Assembly: GCA_029721435.1 (NCBI GenBank)
Contig: CM056573.1
Span: 151,425,947-151,489,946 of the forward strand
Direction of reading: 5' to 3'
Length of the DNA stretch: 64,000 bases
DNA from: Gymnothorax reevesii
Taxonomy: Eukaryota; Chordata; Actinopteri; Anguilliformes; Muraenidae
This document shows, in pieces, positions 22,730 through 34,391 of the stretch; within the stretch, counting starts at the first letter, position 1; each line of letters begins with the position of its first letter. Made by a program: the position numbers and the translations under genes. The notes beneath the pieces were generated by a model. The model was given only the letters and a program-made list of their open reading frames with translations. It did not search any database and was not told where the DNA came from.

Positions 22730-23345
22730 TGCCGGCGAGAGACATTCTGTTTTCACCAGAGGGAACTTGAGGATGTCCTTTAGGTCACTGACCTACCACT
22801 AGCTTGCTCCAACCTGAGGGGGCGGAGCCTATTCAAAACACTTTTATCCACGCCACCAGCCCCACTTCTCACAATCTGTGTGGGCTAGAGACACACTGTC
22901 CTCACTGGAGGGTTACTGGTGGGTTGCTGTGACGTCACTGACCCTCCCTATGATGACTCTGACCTTGGGGGATGGAGTTTTGCCATGCACGTCACGAATC
23001 CTACAACTCGGCCCTTGTGAGGGCTAGAGACACATTGTCTTCACTGGAGGGTTACTGGTGGAAGGCTGTGATGTCAATGACCTTTCCTATGATGACTCTG
23101 ACCTTTGGGGTGGAGTTTCGCCATCATCCATGCCACAAATCCCACTTCTCAGCCTCAGCCTGTGTGGGCTAGAGACACACTGTCTTCACTGGACGGTTAC
23201 TTGTGCATGGCTAACCTTCCCTGTACTGACTGTGACCTTGGGGGACAAGGTTTCGCCATCATGCACGCCACAAATCCCACAACTTAGCCCTTGTTAGGGC
23301 TAGAGACACACTGTCTTCACCAGGGTGTTGCTTGCGGGTGGTTTC
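22730..23345 (+). repeat. Tandem array, unit ~131-151 bp, about 4.5 copies
   Basis: The marker GGGCTAGAGACACACTGTC (or a variant) recurs at about 22,731, 22,882, 23,021, 23,166 and 23,297. Each is followed by TTCACTGGAGGGTTACT and CTGACCTTGGGGGxxGGAGTTTCGCCAT. Confidence 0.8.
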
Positions 23346-23624
23346 TGACCAGTCCCCAATCTGCATTAGTCCAAGGGGGTGGAGTCTGACCTCCATGCCA
23401 CTATTGATGCCATTATTAGACCATATCGGGTCCCATGTACCTTGACCTCTACTATATTACCGATACATACATCACACACAGTATAACAAACAGTTATGAT
23501 CAAGACTGCATTCAACTTGCTTATAAATAAAGGAAAGCAGGCCTTCAGTATTATTGATATTTATTGCATGGAATTGATTCCGAACATGAGAAGATACATA
23601 GTACAGAACAGACAGTACTGCGTG

Positions 23625-23790
23625 GATCATGTCTCTGGCACACACAGGGGCTTGATTGTGGGATTCGTGTTGCGGATGGCGTGGTAGTGAAGCCCCGCCC
23701 CCTTGGGTTAAGGGTGGTTGGAGACAGTAAGGTGCGCTCAGGGCTGTCCCTGTGAACCCCCCAATCCACACATCATGTCTCTGGCACACA
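23625..23790 (-). repeat. Inverted unit of the 22,730-23,345 array
   Basis: Reverse-complemented, it reads CCAAGGGGGCGGGGCTTCAC...CACGAATCCCACAATCAAGCCC...CCAGAGACATGAT, in the same order as the array unit. A second partial junction (ATGTCTCTGGCACACACGATGG) follows at about 23,775. Confidence 0.6.
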
Positions 23791-23810
23791 CGATGGCTTT
23801 ATGACATGGT

Positions 23811-24314
23811 GAACGTTATAACGCCGATTGTGTCGTTCAAACGGACCGTTGGGGTGGTGGCAGCGTTATGGTGTGGGGTGGAATAAGCTACCGTCACAGA
23901 ACCCCTCTCCATATCTGCAGAGGAAGGGTGAACGGCATCTACTACCGGGACCAGGTGCTGCAGAACCATGTTGTGCCGTTCTTCAACCAACACCATGATG
24001 TCCACACGTTCCAACAGGACAACGCTAGGGCACACACTGCAAGGGTGTCCATGCAGTACCTTGCACAGCAGAACATCCCCGTGCTTCAGTGGCCAGCTCT
24101 GTCACCCGACCTCTCCGCTATCGAGCACTTATGGGATGAAATTCGACGACGTCTTTCACGTCGACGCCAGATGGACAACATCCGAGAACTTGAGGTTGCC
24201 CTTGTTCAAGAGTGGAATGCTATCCCTCAGAACACTATCCAGAGACTGATCAACTCCATGCGACGACGATGCACCGCATGTGTCAATGCAAATGGCGGTC
24301 ACACCCGTTATTGA
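23811..24314 (+). pseudogene. Tc1-like transposase, 5'-truncated
   Basis: The frame is open from about 23,811, with GGGSVMVWGGIS, the second catalytic Asp in FQQDNARAHT and the Glu in LSAIEHLWDEI, ending at a TGA after GHTRY. The N-terminal DNA-binding part and first Asp are missing. It is clearly different from the 6,125 copy, so it is a second Tc1-like lineage. After the stop, a plausible 3' terminal repeat runs to about 24,505 (GTGAGTGGTGCGTTTTCATTTGTACTCAGTATA). It cannot be active. Confidence 0.82.
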
Positions 24315-24782
24315 CTTTCCTGTTTGACCCCAACACCAGTTAAACCTCTCTTGTGCATTAACATTATCGTGAATGAAATTGAATGATGTTTACATGTCTT
24401 CTTAAATCATTCATTATCTCAAATGCATCATACGTATATACTTCACATATCAATCCGTGGAGCTATTCCAGATTTCGTGAGTGGTGCGTTTTCATTTGTA
24501 CTCAGTATATTTGGCGTTAGATGAATTAGAGCAATGGGTACAATGCCCACATTGATAAAAACCTATAGGTGGAGGGGGCAACAATGTAGATTTGAAGGAT
24601 GGGGGGGCATCATAGAATGCACCAATCGATCTCTAAGAGATCGTGACTTCCGAAAAGAGATCAGGGGGGGTTTAGCGCACAAATGTTTGAGGGCAGGGGT
24701 CGCATTGTAGAACACGCCAGTGTTTTTTTATATGTTTTTGAGTTCCCCTGCAATGGGAGAGTATTCCGTAGAGAAGAGGTAA

Positions 24783-25136
24783 ATGTTAGTGTTATGTTTG
24801 CATTGTAGTTCTCTAGCTAGAGAGTTTGTTAGGAATTAGTTGCAAAAAAGGAAAGAGTTAGTTTTCTAGGGAGTTTATTACTCTGATTCTTTCTCTCCCT
24901 TTCTTTATTTGTGCACTGTTTGGGTGCTTGAATGTTTGATCTCGGTTTCCGTGATCTTTCCTTTGTTCATTTGGTCCAGCTCGCTTTGCTTCCTTATTTC
25001 TCTCGGACGAGATATATGTCCTTTTGGAGCATGAGCCCCTCTCTCCTGTTCTGTCTGGTTTCTGTGCTTGTTTTATTGCTGTGCTTCCTTTCTCTCCGGC
25101 CACTGCATTTGGCATCTCAAATAACCAGCCATGACA
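24783..25136 (+). repeat. 5' LTR of the gypsy element (5'-truncated)
   Basis: It matches the 3' LTR from GTTATGTTTGCA onward, through TTTCTAGGGAGTTTATTACTCTGATTC, GATCTCGGTTTCC and CTCTCCTGTTCTGTCTGG, to the end ATAACCAGCCATGACA. The part matching the 3' LTR's upstream promoter half is absent. Confidence 0.85.
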
Positions 25137-25150
25137 GTACACTAGCCAAC

Positions 25151-26140
25151 ATGGAGACTTCAGCTGTAGCCGCGATTGAAAAGGTTGTTACCAGCCAGCA
25201 AGCTATTCTTTCTGGTTTCGGGGAAGGGCTTTCCAGCCTTAGCAACCAGCAGGCTGATTTAGCTGAGAGACTCCGCCTTCAGGAGAATTCTGAAGCGTTC
25301 TGTTAAGTTTGACCAAGAGTATTAGATCTCTGTCTACACAAATTTCACAAAATGTTGCACAAACACCATCCATACACCTTCCCCAAGAACTGAAGTAGCA
25401 ATTGCCCTAAAGATATAGCGGTGAGGCCAGAAAATGTAAAGATTTCATCCCCTGAAGATTTCATTCAAATGTGAGATATTTTTTTTAAGGCTCAGTCTTC
25501 ACGGTTTATTAATTAGGATTCTCGGGTTGCATTTATTTTATCCCTGTTGACTGATACAGCACTCTCTTTGGTCAGCCCACTTATTAGATCTCATTCACTA
25601 GTTGTGAATTCTGTGGAGGCTCTTGTTAAGTAAATGGTGTCAGTATTTGATCAGGATCTGTGCGGTCAGGACGCGGCTACGCGTTTGATGCATCTGAAAC
25701 AGGGTTCTGAAAGTGTCGTGGAGTTTTCTATTTTATTTTGCTCCCTGGTGAAACAGACAGGCTGGCCGAAAGCTCCTCTTATGACTGTGTTTATTCATGC
25801 CCTCACTGAGGAGGTAAAGGACCCACTGGCTACATTAGAGCCCTGTTTGACTTTTGATTCTTTGGTTCGCACTGCGGTACGAATTGACAATCGCATCCGC
25901 GAACGTAACAGGAAGAAACTAAACAGATTGCCGCTTGCTGGCAATGGGGCCATGGCTCCTAGTGGCAAGTGTGCGGTTCCTATTCCACCCACTGAAAATT
26001 CCACTCCGGTTGAGGCCATGCGGGTTGATAGCTCATTTGAGAGTCGGACTCATAAATCTGGTCGCAGATGAACAATCTGCTTTGATTGTAATAAATCGGG
26101 TCATGCCCATCCACGTTGCCCGAAGCTTCAGAGAAACTGG
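25151..26140 (+). pseudogene. Gypsy Gag remnant with CCHC knuckle
   Basis: It starts METSAVAAIE 14 bp after the 5' LTR and is stopped at about 25,305. The capsid-like part resumes in an open frame at about 25,634 (LMHLKQGSESVVEFSILFCS, then LPLAGN), stopped again at 26,069. A single CCHC zinc knuckle follows (CFDCNKSGHAHPRC, about 26,077-26,120). Gag coats the element RNA. At least two stops break it. Confidence 0.7.
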
Positions 26141-26220
26141 AAATCCCTCTAGCAGTATGGGGGGCGCTAGAGGGGCAGACCCAATTTACCCTCTGAACGC
26201 GAATCCCTGTTGAACTGACT

Positions 26221-26536
26221 GTGGGGAACAAGAGAGTTCTTATTGAAGCCTTCATGGATTCGGGCGCCGTGAATTGTTTTATGGATGTTGAGTGGGCTAG
26301 GAGGCACTCCGTTCCTACCTGTCCTCTTTCACAGCCCCGCTCTGTGAGAACTTTGGACGGTCGCCCACTGGGAACAGGATTTATAACCAAAGTTTTTGAA
26401 CCACTAAATATGTTCAATTCTTTAGGTGGACATTCTGAGAAGGTTCAGTTTTTTATTATCTGTTCCCCTGCTTTTCCCATTGTTTTACGGCATTCTTGGC
26501 TACAGGAGCATAGGCCTTGCATCACTTGGGGAAAAC
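26221..26536 (+). pseudogene. Gypsy protease remnant
   Basis: A retropepsin-type aspartic protease segment: the active-site triad is in FMDSGAVNCFM (about 26,255) and the C-terminal hydrophobic motif in FPIVLRHSWLQEH. The frame is interrupted at the ERV insertion (26,537). Proteases of this type process Gag-Pol. Residues are intact locally, but the gene is cut. Confidence 0.75.
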
Positions 26537-27060
26537 TGTTGGTAAACTAATAAAAAACCAAGAACGTTGTCCCGATGAAGAAGCAGACTCTGATGTTCGT
26601 AGCAAAAGCAGGAAAAAGTTTATTACACAGCCGGCCGTGGGAACAACAGCGTGATGCTGAGTACTAAAAGAAACTTTATACATGTTCAAGTACAGACATT
26701 TGCTTTTGATTTCTTTAATGTTATCAGAAGTTGTTGCTGATTGGTTCCAGGGTTTACACATTGATAAAAAGCAATACTCAACAATTGGCCCTCTCCTGAA
26801 CCACCCAACTTAATTGGTTCAATAGATTCCCAACCCCTGGAAGTGAGCTCCATATGTGGGCATACAGAACCTCCAACTAAAAGGTGCTAATGCCTATTGT
26901 CCTGTCGGAACTGAAGACAAACAGAGATCCCAACTGGAAGTCGCAAATAGGCGATATGTCCTGCCGGACCTTTATCTCCTAATACACATTCATTACCCAT
27001 TGATCAAACCGTCTGGCTCACCTCATATTGCTAACACCCAAAAAATCCTGTTTCGCAACA
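26537..27060 (-). repeat. 3' LTR of the ERV remnant (524 bp)
   Basis: Minus strand: it begins TGTTGCGAAACAGG after a polypurine tract (AAAAAGGAGGGAC) and ends ACCAACA, giving TGTTG/CAACA terminal inverted repeats. Inside are a TATA-like TATAAAG (about 26,673) and a polyadenylation signal AATAAA (26,624-26,619). Confidence 0.75.
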
Positions 27061-28203
27061 GTCCCTCCTTTTTGACCCAACAGACAACGAATGATGAGGT
27101 CAACTTATGAGGTAAAATATTTAAAAAGAAAATTACAAGAGTAATTTCTAATGACAAAATATCTACAACTACAACTTCACAGAGATACCAGGCCAGAGAC
27201 TAAGAGAGCAAGCCATAGAGGCGACAGTGGAAAGCAAAAACTCCCCAGTTAAGCGGGAGAAACCTTGGACAGACCCAGACTCTCGAGGCCCAATGTCATC
27301 TGTCAATGACCGGCACAAGGAAGGCTATATGAAATAGGCATTAGTATGAGATGCAGAAGACCCACTGTTAGTGATCGGCTGTGCATAAGAGAAAAGAACT
27401 GGCAAGAAATGTCAAAGAAACATTTTAAAAATAGATCATGTACATAGCCTATTACCAAGTACAGGCACTGCTACTTAAGAGTCCACAGACATAACAGCTC
27501 TGATTAGTTGACATGTTTGGCTGTCATGTGTACCAGTCACATGTGAATGCCATTATTGTCCATGGCACAAGTCCCTTTGAATTCTACAACAATGAGCTGT
27601 ATGATTAGCGACATTGTTGTGATGGGTTGTCTTGTGCAGTAATCTTCTAGCACAAGAGTTTGCGTCAGCATGGTTAGAAAGCTTGGGGTCCTGTCTACGG
27701 CAGTGTGGTCAGGTGCTGGTTTACTCAGCAGTGTGGTCAGGTGCAGGTTTCCTTAGCAGTGTGGTCTGGTGTAGGTTTCCTCTCCAGTGTATGAGGGAGA
27801 GAATAGAATACAATGTGAGGGTATTATTCAAGTACACCTGATTCACTACACCTTAGATCTATATTATGACTGCTGTTGGAGTCCCATCATAGTGAACAAG
27901 TTGTGCCTACTTGCTTAACCAGAGATTAATTGATTAAGGATGAATTTCACACATTTAATTAACAGGACAAGTATATAATCTCAGTACAATTTGAAAAATG
28001 TATTCAACCATAATTTTACCCAAGTTAGCAAAATAATTAGGCAACCAATCAAGAACGCATGCACCTGATTAATGAAGGCTGTAGGTGTCCCAGGCAGCGT
28101 GGTTTGAGTCAGCCTTCAGTAGTTTTGGTGGTGTCTTCGGGTGAATGGCAGGGTTTTGCACGGGGTGGTGGATCCCGGGATTCCTGTAACTCGTAGAGCG
28201 GAC
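27061..28203. other. ERV 3' region, no coding recognised, with a short tandem array
   Basis: It lies between the pol fragment and the 3' LTR, where env would be expected; I recognise no envelope motif. At 27,698-27,790, three to four copies of a ~30-bp unit (GCAGTGTGGTCAGGTGCAGGTTTCC) are in tandem. Confidence 0.5.
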
Positions 28204-29724
28204 TCAGAGCAGTAAATGCTTCTTTACACTCATTTGTCCAATCAGCTGTTTCCAGTGGGTGACACGGGCATTTAAAAAGAGCATTGATTGATTCTGCAAT
28301 AACAGAAAATTCAGGTATGCGGTTCCCGCAAAAGTCAAAAAGTTCCAGAATCTTACGGACATGTCGAGCAGCGCGGGGACGCGGAGCAGTGGCAATAGCA
28401 CTTCTCTCTTCCAGTGGGCGTAATCTTCATCGGACTTGTGCGCCTTTGTGATCTGATGTCCTCGGTTTACGGGTGTGCAGTTATCTTTGGAAGCGTGCGC
28501 ATTAGGTAGGGCAGCTAGACATTGTAGTGCTCGGTGTCCTTCTTCTCCGCAGCGAAAGCACTTATCGTTATCCCGGTTTTGATGAGCGTAAGGCCTATTT
28601 TTCCCGTGTTCCCTTCCTCCGCACTGGTTAGCCTGACGACCCAATTTTCCACAATTATTGTAGTTTATTTTATCAATCGGAATATTGTCGCGCACGGCTG
28701 CAATGGGATGAGGTTTAGACGCATTTTTACGGATCTGTTCCTCCAAACGTGAAGCCCAAGCAACAATATCATTAAAATTGTTACCAGGGTTTATGCCAAT
28801 TGCTAGTACCTTTCGGATCTGCGAAGCCGCATCTGCTAGTAATTGTTGAGTTAAAACAGCCATGTCTCTATTGGGGTTAGGGAGACCACTATACGTTACA
28901 AATGCTTCATATTTTTGGTCCGTGTATTCTGTAAATGGCAAGTTATACTGAACTACCGCGGTGAATCGATGCCATTTGGGTGCACCTTTACCCAAAGCAG
29001 TTTTCACAGCCTCGCAAAAGTCGGTAATCGCCGTTAGAAGCTCAGCGTCATTTGCCCAGGGCCTGGATGCCCATGTTTCCCTCCTGTGGTATTCAGGCTC
29101 GATTGCGTTCCAGCTTGGAGCGGGACACTTAGCGCGCACAATTGCAAACAAGTCTAACGGATGTAAAGACATGCTTCGTTGTAGCTCATTTAACTGTCGC
29201 CAAAATTGCAAGTTATCGTCGTTAGTATGAAGACTCGGTAAATCCTTTAATAGCGCTCTCATGTCGATTACATTGAGAGGTACATGGTCAATGTGAAGCC
29301 GCTGTTCGCTTTCTCTACCGCGAATTTTAGTTACCATTGGAGCCATGGGAGCGGGGTAACTCATTTCTTTATTTTCCAAGTGTTGCAGGTCAGTAATGGT
29401 AGGGCAATTCAAATTAGGGTGCAAACACTGGACACCTTTTAATCCAGCAGGGGCACTTGCGAGCTCAGAGTTTTTAGATTTTTCTTCTAATTCATCAATC
29501 TTTTTACGCAATTCATCCAGTTCTTTATTCTGTGTCCGTATGCAGTTTTGTAATTCATTGCATTTTTCAATTAGCCTTCTGTCTTCAGTTACTAAGATAA
29601 GCGTACCACATGCGGTTCTCTTATTTTTCTGTGTGGTCCACCATTCTAGCGACTCCATAGTGGATCCGTTCGGATCCCAACCAGCCTTACACATTTCCTT
29701 TCGTTCTTTTGCATAAATTTTCAA
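28204..29724 (-). pseudogene. Retroviral-type Gag frame ending in a pol fragment
   Basis: About 506 codons are open. The N-terminal part has a coiled-coil-like stretch (heptads around residues 50-85). A capsid-like central part follows, then two zinc-knuckle sites: a degenerate one (NCGKLGRQANQC, lacking the His) and a good CCHC one (CFRCGEEGHRALQC). After about residue 430 the match changes. In the +1 register, bases about 28,365-28,205 resemble the RT connection segment of class I retroviruses (NRIPEF...ALFK...W...C..AF). The protease and RT core are deleted between the two, and the pol piece is out of frame with Gag. Confidence 0.7.
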
Positions 29725-31720
29725 TCAATACGTAGTTAGACTGCCGGCGCATTTAAGGGCATTTGAATTTTCTTTGTTTGTCATGTTTATTTAAAATTAA
29801 TACGGCGTTCTTCATGGTGCAGCCTAATATCTATTTGTAAGATAGGCCTTCAGTAATGTATAAACGCGCGTAACTGGCCAGTAGTTACTAAGCGTACGGT
29901 CAAGAATAAAACAAACATGAAACAATAAAGTCTCAGGACAACATCAAACTTCAAATGCGACAATGACGAGATTCACGGCGAGCACAAGTTGGCTTCTCAT
30001 ATACCCACCCAACCCAAGACGGATTGGAGGCGCACCACATGCACTCTCTCTCAACCTATAACCAGGCATGCAAACTGGTTACAGGTGAAAAAGGTGAGAA
30101 GGGCGCACAGACACACGGTGCGAACGGAAACGTAAATTTCATAGTCTGCTTTATAGAAACATGCATCACCAGAGGCATCTTGAATAGAATACTGAACAAA
30201 ATGACTTACCATACACATCTCTTTTTTATTGAGACGACAATTCAAAACAGCCATAACTGATGCACAGGTCCCTTTTCTTTCTTTTCTTTCTTTTTGGCCT
30301 GGACAATGATCTCATGCTCTTTTTACCATGAATACTTAAATCTAAATCAACAAGTCATGCACATGTCATTTTCTGTTTTGGCCTGGACAAATATCGCATG
30401 CCCTTTTTACCATGAACTCCTAAATAAAAGTCAAAAGTTATGGACATGTAATTTTTTGTTTTGGCCTGGAAAAAGATCACATGCCCTTTTTACCACGAAC
30501 ACCTAAATAAAAGTCAAAGAGTTATGCACATGTCATTTGTTGGTTTTGGCACACCTTATGCATTTTTTCATGCCTTTACCAACCAACATTAAACTTAACT
30601 AAGTTCCATACTTCTCTAATTTCATTGATCATACTGGTTAAAACATTTGCACAATTGTTTTAAAATAACCACAAAAAGCTATAGCTATTGATAATTTATT
30701 ATTTTAATTAAAGAAAACGAGACATGCTTTACTCATCAGGGTGAGGTCTAAGCAATACCATCCATCGCCACATGGCGGAGAGTCGTGACTAAATATAAAA
30801 TATGTGACTGAGACGGTAGGCCTATTTAGCCTTGTATCTATTCCCAAAAACGAGTCTCCCTCGAAATTATAAATGCAAGGGAGATGGCTTGCGACCTATT
30901 TAGGTTTAAGCTACTCTTAAAAGAGTTGTTGAAGAGACAGGCTTGCTCGTCTAGCTAAAACTTTCTCAAACATCACGTCGGTAGACCAACTGTGCAGTTC
31001 ATTTGATAGGCCAGGATAACGTTATGCGAGGCGGTCAAATATCGAGAAATAAATTTGTTTTTACAGATTAGTTACTTTACCCTCATGGTAACGTTGTTTC
31101 ACTTTAACAGCAGCCTGTTGTAGGCTATACAATGGTCTGTTTTCAAGAAATGTCACAGTAAAATGTTGGGAAGTGAATGGAGCATTCTACAGGATTATAA
31201 AGAGCCGTGTAGCAAATTAATGGCAGAATGAATGAACAGCACAGTAGGCACGAACGAAACCAGCGCAAATTCCAAGTGCAGGAATTAATCTAACGACAAC
31301 ATTGACGTCTGATTTATGAAGCTGTTCACAGGCTATCACTTTAAGAAATGTATAACTGTATCGTTCATGCCTTACCTTGCCGCAGGTTCCAATTTCCAGG
31401 ATGGAGGCCTTGAGCTGATTTCTTTCGTGGGTAAATTGCTTCAGGTTGGTACCATTAGAAAAAATTAGGAAGAAGGGGGTGCCTGGCTCATTCCTGATTG
31501 GTGTGAATTGCCGCTTCAATTAGAGCATCTCGTCAGTCATTTGCTCTCACGAGAAGAGTGTAATATAGGTCTATGTAGTTTTGTGCGGTCCACTGTTCTG
31601 CTCGCTCGCTAACCCCCCGCATCTGCGCGATTCACATACATGGCCCATTTCGAACTCAAAACGGCGAATTTCGCCGAAAAAAACAGACAACAAAACAGAA
31701 TAATCCTATCGTCCACTAGG
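29725..31720. other. Non-coding sequence upstream of the ERV gag; includes an ~85-bp tandem array
   Basis: No LTR matching 26,537-27,060 was found here. At 30,290-30,556 there are about 3.2 head-to-tail copies of an 83-88-bp unit (TTTTGGCCTGGACAAxxATC...GCCCTTTTTACCATGAA...AAATAAAAGTCAA). The remainder up to the gypsy resumption (about 31,726) is unassigned. Confidence 0.5.
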
Positions 31721-31879
31721 GTACCGATTTTGGGTCCCGTTGTAGGGAGAATGTGACTTGTTTTCCCGGACATCAAGCCATGGGGCAGACTGATGCCTGG
31801 AGCAAGTGTGAGGAGGTTGTCTCACCTTACCCTCCTAAACTAGAAAAAGGGGCAGAGGAGGGGTTGGAATGGGATCCTC

Positions 31880-32615
31880 AATTTGATGGGCAACAGCCAA
31901 AGGACGATTACCTTTAAGAAGATTTTTTTGATTCTGATTCGATCACTGAGACGTCAGATTCTGAACAGGGTGAGGATTTGGGGGCCACCCTTGAACTTTG
32001 GTTTGCCTTCTAATTTTCCCAAAGATTATGCTGACCTCGCCGAGGTTTTTAGCAAGCAAAGGGCCTCGACTTTACCTCCTCACCATGCATATGATTGAGA
32101 GATTAATCTCTACCCTAGTACTACTCCCCCTAGGGGTTCGTTATACTCGCTGTCAGGGCCTGAGCATAAAGCAATGCGAGAGTATGTCCAGGAGGCTTTA
32201 GCTAACGGTCTCATTTGGCCGCTTACCTGTCCTGCGGGTGCGGGGTTTTTTTTTGTGTGCAAAAAAGATGGCAGTTGGAGTATTGTACCTTGAATTGATT
32301 ACAGGGGTCTGAATAATATCACCGTCAAGAACCGATGTCCACTTCCTTTGATGAGCTCTGCCTTTGAGCGTCTGCAGGAGGCATTGTTTTTTACGAAGTT
32401 AGACCTCCGCAATGCTTATATTCTGGTCCGGATCTGGGAGAGGGGCGAGTGGAAAACGGCATTTAATACACATGACGGGTACTACGAACATTTGGTCGTG
32501 CCATTCGGATTGGTTAACACCCCCTCTGTATCCCAGGCACTTGTCAATGACGTTCTCCAAGAGATGTTGGAGAAATTCGTCTTTGTCTATCTCGACGATA
32601 TTCTGATTTTTTTCT
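31880..32615 (+). pseudogene. Gypsy reverse transcriptase remnant
   Basis: Motifs in order: [50 protein letters not shown] (first catalytic Asp), [11 protein letters not shown], and [10 protein letters not shown] (catalytic pair, about 32,590). In-frame stops occur at about 32,096 and 32,292, and the match ends abruptly after the catalytic motif at about 32,615. RNase H and integrase are deleted. Confidence 0.8.
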
Positions 32616-32675
32616 TCAACTGTCTTGGAGCGTAAACAACACGTCTGGGAGCTTTTTGGGAGCTGTTTGGGAGCT

Positions 32676-33165
32676 TTCTTTGTTACTCTCGTCCGGGACG
32701 ATATCGTTTTGCCCACATTGGATTCTTTGGCCAGCTGGCATTAATTGTGGCTGGCACCCGGACTCTATTTAAGCCCAAGTTCCACCTCGCCACCTTTGCT
32801 CGAGTGTCAGTGTTATGTTTGCACTGTAGTCCGTAGGTTCTCTTGTTAGAGAGTTTGTTAGGAAGTAGTTGCAAAAAAGGAAAGTGTTAGTTTTCTAGGG
32901 AGTTTATTACTCTGATTCTCTCTCTCCCTTTCTTTGTTTGTGCACCGTTTGGGTGCTTAATTGTTTGATCTCGGTTTCCAAGATCTTTCCTTTGTTCATT
33001 TGGTCCAGCTCGCTTTGCGTCCTTATTTCTCTCGGACGAGATATATGTCCCTTGGAAGCGCGAGCCCCTCTCTCCTGTTCTGTCTGGTTTCTGTGTTTTT
33101 CTTATTGCTGCGCTTCCTTTCTTTCCGGCCACTGCATTTGGCATCTCGAATAACCAGCCATCACA
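32676..33165 (+). repeat. 3' LTR of the gypsy element
   Basis: It begins about TGTTACTCTCGTCC, has a TATA-like CTATTTAAG at about 32,766, and from about 32,813 matches the 5' LTR through to ATAACCAGCCATCACA. The starting base is approximate. The three GGGAGCTxTTTGGGAGCT units just before it (32,646-32,672) are outside the match. Confidence 0.75.
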
Positions 33166-33179
33166 GTTTTTTTCAGTAC

Positions 33180-33417
33180 CTTTTACTTTTCCAGCCTTTT
33201 AATGTCCTTGTCTCAACTTTTTTGAGATGTGTTGCTGCCATCAAATTCAAAATGAGCTAATATTTTTCATGAAATAGTAAAATGTCTCACTTTCAACATA
33301 TATGTTGTCTATGTTCTATTGTGAGTAAAATGTGGGTTTATGAGATTTGCAAATCATTGTATTCTGTTTTGATTCACATTTTACACAATGTCCCAACTTC
33401 ATTGGAATTGGGGTTTG
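33180..33417 (+). repeat. 3' end fragment of a Tc1-like element
   Basis: Contains AGATGTGTTGCTGCCATCAAAT, ATTTGCAAATCATTGTATTCTG, then CCCAACTTCATTGGAATTGGGGTTTGTA. This is the same layout as the 3' end of the Tc1 copies at 7,560-7,728 and 45,580-45,717 but diverged. No coding part remains. Confidence 0.7.
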
Positions 33418-34391
33418 TACATTTGGGGAGGCTATTGATCATATTTTTGTATGCTGCATGAGACAAAGAGGAGCAGAGCACAGGGAGAAGACAGATGGAG
33501 TTGGATGAATCAGGGGAAAGCAACAAAAAAAACTGACCAAAAATGCAGCCTGCATTTTGACAAAAAACACATAAAAATACAATATTTTCAAAAATACACA
33601 TGTAGGCCAACGTGAACAGGGCCTTAGTCAATTTGGATGCCCCCATTGTCAATGAGTATCCTCAGTTTAATTTATTAATCAACAGGTGGTGATGCACTCT
33701 TTGTTGTTCATCAACCACTTTTAAAATTCATCTCACGAAGAAAAACTCACAAAGAAATACTCTTGTCACCAGCAAAAAACAAAAAAAAATATGTAACACT
33801 AAAGAGAATTGCCAGCCAGCACCACAGATTGCTACAAAATGTACAATACATGCAAAACGTTTGGGGCCACCCTCAGATTTAAAAAATCTGAGGGTGGCTC
33901 CAAACTCTTGGCCTGTAATGTAACATTCTATTAAATTGAATCATTGAGTTTCCAAAGGGCCCAATTTCAATGACAGAAAGATCTGCAGTTACAAAGAAGG
34001 TAACTGTCATGGAATTTCAGCCAAAAGTATTCCAATAACACCCTCTTGAAATGAAATAAAGTAGTATATGGATTATGATATATGGGTAAAAAAAAAATGT
34101 TTGCTGGAAAACGGTGTTCTGTGGAGTTGGGCCATTTGGAAACTCAAGGATTCAATTTTGCTTTTTATTTTTTATTTTTGTGGATAAAACCAATTTTTTA
34201 TGATGAAAAATTATCATCTTTCAGCACAAATTGTGATTTATTGTATGTTTTATTTGGATTTCTTGTAACCATTTTCATCCATTGCCTTAAGGGTATCAAC
34301 AGTTTTTCAGTTTACTCTGTATGTCATATCACTTATTTTCATGAATCCGAGAAGCAAAGTGCTCAGAGTAGAATTGGGAAGGTATTATCAC
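33418..34391. other. No gene recognised
   Basis: AT-rich sequence. A short perfect-looking inverted repeat, CCACCCTCAGATTT/AAATCTGAGGGTGG, sits at about 33,868-33,898. Confidence 0.4.

Larger units (their letters stand above)
26537..29724 (-). mobile_element. Class I-type endogenous retrovirus remnant, internally deleted
   Basis: A minus-strand provirus remnant: 3' LTR at 26,537-27,060, a polypurine tract just upstream of it, and a Gag frame at 28,204-29,724. It lies inside the gypsy element. No 5' LTR, reverse-transcriptase core, integrase or env could be recognised. A short pol piece directly follows the Gag zinc-knuckle region, so protease and most of RT are lost. It is an old, defective copy. 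Confidence 0.72.
24783..33165 (+). mobile_element. Ty3/gypsy LTR retrotransposon, nested and deleted
   Basis: Direct LTR copies at 24,783-25,136 and about 32,676-33,165 bracket gag, a zinc knuckle, protease and reverse transcriptase, all on the plus strand. The body is split at 26,537 by a minus-strand endogenous retrovirus and other sequence, and resumes at about 31,726. Everything after the RT catalytic motif (RNase H, integrase) has been deleted up to the 3' LTR. By eye the LTRs differ at about 20 of 340 aligned positions plus small indels, so the insertion is not recent. Confidence 0.8.

Noticed and set aside
24858..25142. Minus-strand Lys/Arg-rich frame, repeated at 32,887-33,144
   Set aside because: Both lie inside the two LTR copies of the gypsy element; the apparent conservation is LTR identity.
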